DNA from: Macrobrachium rosenbergii
Lineage: Eukaryota; Arthropoda; Malacostraca; Decapoda; Palaemonidae
Reading direction: 5' to 3'
Assembly: GCF_040412425.1 (NCBI RefSeq)
Contig: NC_089789.1
Location: forward strand, 38,731,106-38,795,105
DNA length: 64,000 nucleotides
Under the pieces are notes generated by a model that ran no database searches, had not been told where the DNA came from, and saw nothing but the letters and a program-made list of their open reading frames with translations. How positions within the stretch are numbered: position 1 is the first letter of the stretch; every line of letters starts with the position of its first letter. The position numbers and the translations under genes are program-made. This document shows positions 1 through 10,137 of the stretch, in pieces.

Positions 1-193
1 AAATAAAATAAAAAAACATGTATTTATGAATTTCCAAGTAGAACAAGTGACGAGGTGTACATTGGTAAATCCATAGGTTTTAAAAGAAGGAAATGAGAAC
101 GCAGTGACGTCATTAGAAAATGAGTTGAAAGCAGTGCTGTTTTCAAACAAATGACAGAGGAAAATAACCTTATTCATTTTAATAAGATTGACA

Positions 194-293
194 GATTGTG
201 TAATAAAAATCCACAATTATAAAGCAGATATATTACTGTGTAAAATAAACTAAAATAAACAATAAATGATTGTGGACTTTCATTACACAGATT
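194..293. repeat. Short palindromic element, copy 1
   Basis: Arms TGTGTAATAAAAATCCACAA and TTGTGGACTTTCATTACACA enclose an AT-rich centre. Related to 28,523-28,610. A MITE-like palindrome with no coding capacity. Confidence 0.6.
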
Positions 294-630
294 GTTTTTC
301 ACGAAATTGTGAATCTCTCAGCATTGACAGATCAGTAACTGTACCAGCACACATAGACAACATCTTGTTGAAGCCATTTGAAGTGAAAACTTATAATTTT
401 GTCATTTATTAAAGCAATTTCGAATTGCATTTCCTATTGAATAACTTCGTCAGGAAGAATTGAACAAATACAAGTAGGTTGCTTAAGCTGTGACGGTAAT
501 TCTATTAATTTTCCTTATGGGGTATACTAACTATTTTTGCACCTCTTTAAAATTCTAATTAGTTATAATCTGAGGAAGAAGGGAGATGGTACCTTCAAAA
601 GCTAAGTAATGTGTGGTGGAGATACTGCAG

Positions 631-636
<6 letters not shown>

Positions 637-709
<73 letters not shown>

Positions 710-779
710 ATATACACACATACACACAAGCACACACACATTTATACAAGGTATTTTCTGTATTATGTGTGCAATGTAG

Positions 780-859
<80 letters not shown>

Positions 860-965
860 CTATATATATTATATACATACATACACACACACAAGCACAC
901 ACACATGTATACAAGGTATTTTCTGTATTATGTGCAATATAGCCTCACACACACACACACACACG
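637..965. repeat. Compound (AT)n/(AC)n microsatellite, duplicated block
   Basis: Two (AT)n tracts (about 637-700 and 782-855) are each followed by the same unit, ACACACAAGCACACACACAT then ATACAAGGTATTTTCTGTAT, so an approximately 150-base block is duplicated. The open frames here are IY repeats without meaning. Confidence 0.9.
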
Positions 966-1360
966 TTTGTACAAAATACGATTGAGAGAGCAGGGGGAAG
1001 GGACATTGCACCATTTTTTCTGTGGTAGATTAACATTCTTTCCTCAGTCGCTCACAGATAACACACAGTTTAACGAAGAAAGCCCGCGATAAGAGAGTTG
1101 GGGCTGGGGGGACGGTGTTTGGGGAAAGGAAGTATTCACATACCTGTTTCTCGGACCCGGTTGTTGGTAATGGTGAATTGGGGTGGGGAGGGGGTGCCAT
1201 CCTGAAGGACCCGGAGGTTGACTTTACTCAGCAACATACAAATCCATATATGGAAATATGGAGTGGTTCGTGCCAAGCACCAAGCGCGCGTGCCCGAAAC
1301 GTCATCATTGCATGCACGTGAGGACGGGTCTAACTACAAACAGACATATATATTCATGAG

Positions 1361-1700
<340 letters not shown>

Positions 1701-1933
1701 TGTCTGATAGTAGTATTAATAATCTTTTGAGAAGCTTTATATACCCAAGGCCAGAATTTCAATTGATTCATTGTTTTGATTCTACTCGTATAGCTTGGTT
1801 GGGAATAGTCTGGAGGTCCACACCAGGCTTCCTATTGCCTTTCACACCATACCAAACTTTTCCTAAGGGCTTAGGATAAAGGATTAATGCTGTATAAAGT
1901 CAACTTATTCTAAACTATCCAACTCCCATGGGG

Positions 1934-2215
1934 CTAGTGCCGTCAGTTCATCTCACGTGGTGCACTGTAGGCACCACTCAAGGGTCTTTGCAGCGTGCCT
2001 TCGGCCCTTAGCTGCAACCTCTTTTAGTCCTTTTACTGTACCTCCGTTCATATTCTCTTCCGTCTGATTTTCCACCCGCTCCTAACGATTGCTTCATAGC
2101 GAAACTGCGAGGTTTTCCTCCTGTTACACCTTTCAACCTTCCTACTGTCAATTTCCCTTTCAGCGCTGAATGACCTCGTAGGTCCCAGCGCTTGGCCTTT
2201 GGTCGAAATTCTATA
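1934..2215 (-). repeat. Dispersed decapod-type repeat, copy 1
   Basis: Reverse complement of 63,216-63,508 over about 280 bases (shared blocks include CAGCGCTGAATG, GAGGTTTTCCTCCTGTTACA, CCTCCGTTCATATTCTCTTC and TTTGCAGCGT). I recall this kind of sequence as abundant in decapod genomes; no coding frame. Confidence 0.75.
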
Positions 2216-2216
2216 A

Positions 2217-2353
2217 AAGTTAAGTATACCTTAGTTTAACCAGACCACTGAGCTGATTCACAGCTCTCCTAGGGCTGGCCCGAAGGATTAGACTTCTTTT
2301 ACGTGGCTAAGAACCAATTGGTTACCCAGCAACGGATTGATTCTATTCTGTTC
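2217..2353 (-). repeat. tRNA-derived SINE, 3' fragment
   Basis: Reverse complement of the 3' part of the 5,600-5,884 element (AAGTATACCTTAGTTTAACC, GCTCTCCTAGGGCTGGCC, TTTTACGTGGCTAAGAACCA, GGTTACCCAGCAACGG). It abuts the repeat at 1,934-2,215. Confidence 0.65.
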
Positions 2354-2640
2354 TAAACTATATATCAAACTGACCAAATTCTCTCTTTGAGTGAAATTGG
2401 GATTGACATGACGGTAGAATTTTGCAACTTTGCCTGACCTTTTTTTTTTTAGGTTTTGTGTCCCCATCTCATGTCGTTTTCGAAATTCCCCCCCCCTCCC
2501 TCCCCCCTTTTTCCAACCGAGAACTACGGTTAGGCGTTTACCCCAAGCGAAGGCGCAATGCGTTTCTATCCTAATACTGTTTTTCTTGCATTTTAATACA
2601 TTTTTATTTACTTATTGATTTATTATATTTTTTTTTATAA

Positions 2641-2770
2641 GTGAGATTTCTTTCTGTATTTCCTTTTACCTCCTCTTACTTCTTCCTAATGAGCACCATA
2701 TTGTTTGGAAGCTTGAATTTCAAGACAGTGGCCCCAGTGGGCTTGTTCCATATGAATAGGTTTCATCTTT

Positions 2771-2805
<35 letters not shown>
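2641..2805 (+). repeat. Dispersed repeat with (AAT)n tail, copy 1
   Basis: The body has GAGCACCATATTGTTTGGAA, GTGGGCTTGTTCCATATGAA and TTTCATCTTTTGAATAATAA, running into (AAT)n. The same body, reverse complemented, is at 28,612-28,740. No protein is supported despite an open frame. Confidence 0.65.
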
Positions 2806-3134
2806 CCAAGAAAAGCATCCGATATTAAGAACAGTTCACTCAGCCACACACGACGGAAAAGAAGAAGAAGAAGAAGAAAAAAAGCCGAACAATTAAAAAT
2901 AAAAAAACAAAAAAATTGGCTAACCGGAAACCAAGGTGGGAGACGACATCAGGAGTCGCTTATCGGGAACAAACTGTTCCAGAATTCGCGTAAAGGAAAT
3001 TAAAGATGCTGATTTGGGTATCTGATGGGGCCTTTCGCCCGCCGGTATTTTCGGGAAACGAGGTATGAGGAGGCAAACTGAGTCAAACGGATGATCTATT
3101 TATTTAGAAATGGGAAAAGTAATATATAAACATG

Positions 3135-3316
<182 letters not shown>

Positions 3317-3565
3317 GTAAAGGGCTAAGCTTAACACGAACTTTTTATGCAAAATTACCGGAAATGTTAAACGAATTATACGGAAAACTGCAAAACAAAT
3401 AATTTTTGCTGGAAATAAAACGAATTTGATAACTTATATGAAATGTGGATTTTGCGGAAAACTTTGAAAATGAGCCCTATTGCTCAATTAAAATTTAAAG
3501 AAAACCGCACGACAGCGACAGACGGGAAACGAAACCATTAGAAAGAAAATAATATACGTAATAAA

Positions 3566-3568
<3 letters not shown>

Positions 3569-3650
<82 letters not shown>
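3569..3650. repeat. (CT)n microsatellite
   Basis: About 41 uninterrupted CT units. Confidence 0.97.
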
Positions 3651-3654
<4 letters not shown>

Positions 3655-3871
3655 ATGCATTGCAAATTTACTGAACAAGTATTGTAATAGAACTTGGAAC
3701 CCAATTATCAGTGAATAATTGCTATCAATATTTTTGAAATGAAAATACTGATGAAACGTAATTCTAAAAGCCTCGTGCTGAAATATGGTAACGATTTTTT
3801 TTATCTATTTTTTATGGTGTTCGTATAGGCCTATAACCTATCGTCGTCTGAGAAAACTATAGATCTTTTAT

Positions 3872-3952
<81 letters not shown>
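3872..3952. repeat. (ATT)n microsatellite
   Basis: About 26 TTA units with one interruption near 3,923. Confidence 0.97.
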
Positions 3953-4947
3953 TACACTGCTAAAAATAACACAAAACGTTTTGACTAGAAAATTTCTCGA
4001 AGCCTATGCCACAATTTTTTTTTTTTTTTCGTTAGCTGTTAAACATTTATAACCGTCAACTTTTCTTCATTCCATTACTTGGACAATTCCCAATTTTAAA
4101 ATTGGCCCATCTTGGGCTCCTAAATTTGACCTCGTTCTTTTTCTTCCCCTGGGGTTGATTCAATTACCGATATCCGACCGTCACCCGCCATTAATGTTTC
4201 CCGCCAAAACTGAGTCACAGCCGTTAAACTTTTCCGTAAGTTTATTATTCAATTTTTTGCTTATTTTGTATACAACTCGGTAAATTCTTTATGATATTTT
4301 ATCTTCATTTTTATGCGGTCATAGTGAGGCCTGAGATATTCTGGTGTGAGTGTTTCATGTAACTTATAGGCCTAAATTTCTTGCTAGTTCAGGTTACAAA
4401 AGTCTGCAGTAATTTTTTTTATTAACTTTATTTTTAGTAGTTATTTTGTTCGTAAGTCTAGATTTTAATTCTCAGTCAGCAAATTCCTAAACTTCAGTTC
4501 CAGTTTTTTTCGTATGGATTAAGACCACATGTTGAAAAATATACTTCAACAAAATATGAACCATTTTACAAGCCATACATTTGGAAATGAAATATCGGTC
4601 ATGTAACGTGAATGTATTTTCCACGCCAAGTCCGACGATGCGGCTAGCGTAATGTCCTTAATATCTATGTGTTGTTGTAGACTGAGCTGGCCTTATGCCA
4701 GAACAGCCCATAATCCATATCTATCTTAACAGACTTAAAGCCAGCGTTGAGGAGTAGAACTAGACCTAACCATGCGGGAAGTGTGAAAAACAAAGGCAGA
4801 TAATAAATAAATAAAATGCTGCAGCCTTACTTAATTTTAGTCTAAGTGGTATTAATGGGATCACTTAAAAGACCTTCGTTTAAACAGAAAAGTGACGGTT
4901 TGTCTAGCAGATTAAAAAAATGGTAGACAACCTTTCACCACCACGAT

Positions 4948-4948
<1 letters not shown>

Positions 4949-5001
<53 letters not shown>
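4949..5001. repeat. (GA)n microsatellite
   Basis: About 26 uninterrupted GA units. Confidence 0.97.
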
Positions 5002-5005
<4 letters not shown>

Positions 5006-5566
5006 CCTCTTGACCTTGCAAATACGTTTACCCGTCCCACCAGAGGCGTGTGGAATGTAATCGCTTGCCCATGGTTCGTACTTCCAGACGTTCGGCTTCA
5101 GGAAACCCGACCAAATAAGGCAAGAGACGTTTCGGATGTTTGCCACTGAAACTTGTCATGTTCGACCCCCTCCCCCCTTGCATCCACTCCCTACGACCAG
5201 TCGCACCCCTTCATCTTGCCTAGATCGTTTCATGACGTTTGTATATTACAAAAAAAAAAAAACTTTAGGTCGTCCCCTTCCTTAGCATGACTCATTTGAC
5301 AATAACGATTATAAAATCGTGACTCGGTGACGTCATCAAGTTCTTAGACCAACCCTTATTTTCGATCGCTTTGGTATAATTGTTTCATCATTTTATGGCT
5401 TTGGGAGGTGCGAATAAATTTTCCGCCTTTTAATATTATTTGTTATCATTGTTGCGAAAAGTTGTGTGAATTATTACGCAAAATTGACCAGAAGTGTGGT
5501 CTCATGACTTGTATTAAAAATGTTTAGATTATTGGAAATACAGGAAAGTAACTTTCGGCAAAACAA

Positions 5567-5570
<4 letters not shown>

Positions 5571-5599
<29 letters not shown>
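5571..5599. repeat. (CT)n at the SINE head
   Basis: Pure CT tract directly 5' of the SINE copy that begins at 5,600. Confidence 0.95.
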
Positions 5600-5603
<4 letters not shown>

Positions 5604-5882
5604 CCTCATTGGATGGGCCGATATCGTACTCGGCTAGCACTCTGCTAGGCCCGCGTTCGATTTTCCGGCCGGTCAATGAAGAATTAGAGGAATTTATTTC
5701 TGGTGATATAAATTCATTTCTCCTTCTAATGTGGTTCGATTCCAAATAAGCTGTAGGTCCATTGCTAGGTAACCAGTTGGTTCTAGCCACGTAAAATAAG
5801 TCTAATCCCACTCGGGCCAGCCCTAGGAGAGCTGTTAATCAGCTCAGTCTTCTGACCTGTTAACCTAAGGTATACTTAACTT

Positions 5883-5884
<2 letters not shown>
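5600..5884 (+). repeat. tRNA-derived SINE, copy flanked by (CT)n
   Basis: tRNA-like head (TTCCTCATTGGATGGGCCG ... CGCGTTCGATTTTCC, a B box) followed by a body with GAAGAATTAGAGGAATTTAT, GTAGGTCCATTGCTAGGTAA and CTAGGAGAGCTGTTAATCAG. It is preceded by (CT)n and ends in (CT)n at 5,886. Confidence 0.65.

Positions 5885-5885
<1 letters not shown>

Positions 5886-5950
<65 letters not shown>
5886..5950. repeat. (CT)n at the SINE tail
   Basis: Pure CT tract directly following the SINE body, possibly grown from its tail. Confidence 0.95.
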
Positions 5951-5951
<1 letters not shown>

Positions 5952-6998
5952 GAATCGAGTTCTGTTCAGCACTTCCAGAAGTGTTTTCTTTCATGTATAT
6001 AGAATCATTGAACTTTATTTATATTTGATGACGTAACGGTATTGATGGTACAGGTGTAGGCCTAATCTCTCACCGTCTCTCGTGTCACGAATTTTCCTTT
6101 TTCCTGTTGATGAATTTTCTTCCTTACTGGGATTGCCTTAAGGTTTCAAGAGACTTTTAACCGCACCTGTCTTTTTTTCTTTTTATTAATAATTTTTTTC
6201 TCGTTAGGTCTAGGTGTTTGTAATTCAGTGTGAGGTTACTTTTCCTACCTTTACTCTTTACCGAAATATTCAACTTGATTTCTTTCATTGCTCTGAGTGT
6301 GAAATCTTTACTGTGTTATTAAGGTACATTACTGACGTTAATGTATACTAGCTTAAGCAGTTTACAAAGTAACACCCGCCCCCTCCCCTCCTTAATCAGA
6401 AAGGTGACTGGAGAGGTGAATTTAGGTGTACTCTTTCAGGCAAACATCAGCTTGCCACATCGGTGCACATGTCTCCCACCATACGACAGAAATTACCAGC
6501 AGTTTTATTATGTCCTTTGTTCGTTTTCCAGATTTGTACGACATGATTACCGCAGCTTCCCGTGGTCATTCTCTGGCGTGACCGTCATGTTTGATTCTAT
6601 TGAGAGCAGATGGCGCTCTTGAAAATTATATATATACACACATATACCCTAAAAACAAATGCCTGTTTAAAAGTGATACGTTACCAAGTGTATGGATGTC
6701 TAGATGGCTGAACTGATTCCAGGTGCCAGTAAGTAATAAAGGATGATTTTCGCCCGTAACATTTCTCGTATAAATGAGATTTTAGGTGACACTGTGACAT
6801 TGTGTGTGTGTGTAATAGATCATGCACGTTCTGTTATGCTTGTTTATTAAACTAGTTAGTTTCCATTACTGGTGTTGAATGACTGGTGGAACATTATGAC
6901 ATCTCATAGGCAGTTTTGTAGTTAACGGAGGGTTTGCTCTTGTCTAGTCCAGGAACCATTGCCATTATCTTAAGAAAAAAGCTCCTCGAGATTTTAAT

Positions 6999-7001
<3 letters not shown>

Positions 7002-7052
<51 letters not shown>
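7002..7052. repeat. (CT)n microsatellite
   Basis: About 25 CT units. Confidence 0.97.
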
Positions 7053-7053
<1 letters not shown>

Positions 7054-7519
7054 ACTTATACTATATTCGTTTTTCACCTTACATTGTATCATAGTTCATT
7101 TTTATGCTAAAATACAATCGATTAATAAATTTGGGGTTAATTTTTATGGGGCTTCACTTATGGTTTTGTAGTTCAGTGTTTTTCATTTGTGTATCTGGAT
7201 TCAGTGCAAGTTCACACACACACACATACATATATATTAAATACACACACATAGCCTATATATATGTTTGTGTGTGTGTGTGATTATGTATGTGTTTATT
7301 TATAATTCAGCGAGAAAAATTATTGATGTTCATTAGTGGCTAAACATGAATATTTAGTGGTGGGCTGGAAATATGTGAAGCTTAAAAAAAATCTTTAATT
7401 TAGTTTTATATACTTTTGACATAATTTATTCATACATTTACTGGTGATATCATAGCTAATTTTAAAAGTTTTTTTTCAACTTTTCTTTGCATTTTAAGTT
7501 TTATATTCGTACTGCCGTG

Positions 7520-7775
7520 TCTTTTGTCTTATTGCTTTACTGAAGCCACAGTTTGCCTTTATTTAATATATTTTTTTTTTTGGTTGCCTCACTCTCGCTT
7601 CGCGAAACTACGCTGCACTGCTTCAATCCGCTTCATTCACTTCAGTGAAGCCAAATTTCGCAGAACTGTTTCTTTCCACTCTACTAAAGCCAGACTTGAC
7701 TACATCTCGCTCCGCTGAAGTCAGACTCCACGTAACTGCGTCGCGCATCGCTGAAGCCAGAATTTCTCTTTCAGG
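7520..7775. repeat. Degenerate ~35-base tandem repeat
   Basis: The motif CTGAAGCCAGA (variants with AGTGAAGCCAAA, CTAAAGCCAGA, CTGAAGTCAGA) recurs about five times, interleaved with cgc/act-rich stretches. More GC-rich than the surrounding DNA. An open frame crosses it but I see no protein homology. Confidence 0.5.
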
Positions 7776-8470
7776 CTGAAATGGAAGGATGATAATCCTC
7801 TCGTGAGTGAAGTTCGTCCTTCTGTCGAAGGATTTTCCTGCCGCTGGATTCGTACTGAAACAAGTTCTTTCCGCTCCGGTGAGCTTCGTCGCGCCGTTCG
7901 GGATAACGATGCTCAGCTGTCAGCGTTATCTTGGCGTTATTTGTTTCTTTGCGCGAAATACTGCTGCGATATGTTGAAATACCAGTTTTATTTATATATA
8001 ATATATATATATATGTGTGTGTTTGTATGTATGTATATTCCTGTGTATATGTGGCTCGTTAAGTCTTAGGGGCTGAGTGGGATGGGGTACAGACAATTTA
8101 CACCCAGTTCCGTAAAAGGCAATTTGTACCTGCAGTTAATCGACTGTGGTGGTTCGCATCAGCCGTGGTGGAGACAGGGATGTGGTTAGCAACTTCATCC
8201 CAATGTACTTTGAAAACATCTTAGCCTAGGGGAAGATGATATACAGTAGGCCTAGACGGAAAAAAATGTTCATATTCGAAATGCTTCCAAATTTAGATGC
8301 TTTTGCGAAATACACTTTGTCCGGATTACTTGATATTCTTTTAGTTGTCTTTGAAAATATGTATTTGATTCGTAAATCTGATCTGATGAAACTGTGGGTA
8401 ACGGTTATTATCTGGCATGTGAGAATGAGTCTGTGAATACAAGAATCTTTTAAGGTCAGATGATTAAAGT

Positions 8471-8523
<53 letters not shown>
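8471..8523. repeat. (CT)n microsatellite
   Basis: About 25 CT units with one CC interruption at the start. Confidence 0.97.
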
Positions 8524-8526
<3 letters not shown>

Positions 8527-9473
8527 ATGAATGAAATTGAAAGATGAACTTTTCGCCTAAATGCATTTTTTTAGTTTACTTACCGAGCCTGCAATATTCC
8601 TTTAACCTTTTATGATTCTGATTTATGTTTGTATTGATAAAAAAATGACTCGAGATCTGCAAATATTCCCGGTGATGGATACGACTGAAAATGCAGGAGC
8701 CACCAAAATATTTTCTTTTAAAATTCTGTACATTCTCGTCACATCATATCGATGAGGGCGTTCTGTTTGTAACCCAGTATTTTGTATTTTGAAGTTAAGT
8801 GTTGTTCCGTTTAACTGGTCCCCGGGATATGTTGAGAGAGAGAGAGAGAGAATAGTGCAGTCGAGTGGAACCTCAAGGACACTAAAATCTGCGGATGTAG
8901 CACTCCAATATTTTTGTATTGTAATAAATAAATAAATAAATATGAATTATATATATATAAGGCATAAAATCCCATACACATAACTGGAACGTAATGTGAC
9001 TATTTTGGTGAAGTATCACATTTTAAAAAAAAATTACATTAAAACCAGTTCCTTACGTATGGTGCCAGAGGTCCGGTGCGTTAACGATTACCCCGGTGAC
9101 GTGCGCAAACAGTTATATTTGTACGACATCATTATTTGTCGCAAGACATCTCTGCCAAGAACGACAAACATATCATTTGATAGCCTTGACTCATTCGTGA
9201 AAATTAGAGTCAGGTTTAGTTAAAGAAGTTGGACAGGTAGGCCTAGGCAATTGGTGAGAGACACTTAGAGCAAGTAAAACGTATGGCCCAGGAAACACTG
9301 ATGTTCGAAGGGATGTTGTGAAGACCCTTTAGTACTACAGTAGTTTACAGTGTGTCGCTAAAGGCAGACTTTGAGCTTTACTCTCCGTCAGATGTCTGCG
9401 AGGAATCAAGTGACTTTTTAAAAATATTTATTTCTCTTCATGAAGTAAATGAGAAATTAATAACATTGAATAG

Positions 9474-10010
9474 CCTTAAGTTTTTTTTTTGCGATTCAAG
9501 GATGAACATAATTGTATTGACTTACATTTAATTTTTTTTTATTTTGTGATTCGATGAGGAACAAAATGACATTGGCTAACATAAAGTTGTTATTTTGAGA
9601 TTCGAGGGTCAACAGAATAACATTGGCTAACATTAATTTTTATATTTTGTGATTAAGGATAAAAAAATAACTTTAGCTAACATCAAGAGTTTAATTTTGA
9701 GATTCAAGGGTGGACAAAATAACATTGGCTAACATCAAGTTTTTATTTTTTTATTCAAGGATGAACAAAATAGCACTTGCTAACATTAATTTTTTTTATT
9801 TTGTGATACAAGGATGAACAAAATAACATTGACTAAAATAAAGTTTTTATTTTGTGATACAAGGACGAACAAATTAACATTGGCTAACGTTAGGTTTTTA
9901 ATGTTGTGATTAAAAGATAAACAAAACAACATCAGTTTCTTTTATTGACTCCAGGACGAACAAAACAACATTGGCTCAACCTCGAGTTCTTTCTTTTCGT
10001 GATTTTCCAG
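9474..10010. repeat. Minisatellite of ~55-base units before the first visible F-box exon
   Basis: About ten diverged units with consensus near TTTTATTTTGTGATTCAAGG + ATGAACAAAATAACATTGGC + TAACATTAAG. The recurring GCTAACAT block appears about every 53-60 bases from 9,570 to 9,890. The last, most diverged unit runs into the splice acceptor at 10,010. Confidence 0.8.
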
Positions 10011-10137
10011 GCTAGAAGTCGAGGAGGACCAAGAAAACATCCCCCCGGAGGACCTGGCCCTTGTGGAACGACGTGGCAGCCGGGGGGAATTGGTGCCCCA
10101 GCCCTACTGCCGGATATACACCCGGAATACGAAGGAG
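10011..10137 (+). CDS. F-box gene, first visible exon
   Basis: The acceptor is ttttccag before 10011 and the donor is gtaagg at 10138. One base completes a split codon, then 42 codons run from LEVEEDQENIPPED to PYCRIYTRNTKE. The reading frame is fixed by the phase-0 join to the next exon; two overlapping open frames here are shadows. It lies directly after a minisatellite. An upstream exon ending in phase 2 is required but was not found. Confidence 0.75.

Noticed and set aside
611..985. Open frames of alternating Ile-Tyr (also at 1,218-1,697, 3,110-3,352, 22,060-22,344 and 62,285-62,614)
   Set aside because: They are translations of (AT)n microsatellites with no coding meaning.
1095..1200. 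G-quadruplex in the G-rich stretch
   Set aside because: Each cluster has only three separate long G runs within loop distance, so the usual four-run pattern is not met.
3495..3704. Arg-Glu or Ser-Leu repeat frames over (CT)n/(GA)n (also 4,904-5,146, 5,524-5,811, 8,226-8,525)
   Set aside because: Microsatellite translations; no supporting homology outside the repeat.
7803..8069. GC-richer 88-aa frame as a possible F-box N-terminal exon; also a 28-base micro-exon between cag at 7,773 and gtgagt at 7,802
   Set aside because: No similarity to the family N-terminus, and none of the frames gives the phase required by the exon at 10,011.
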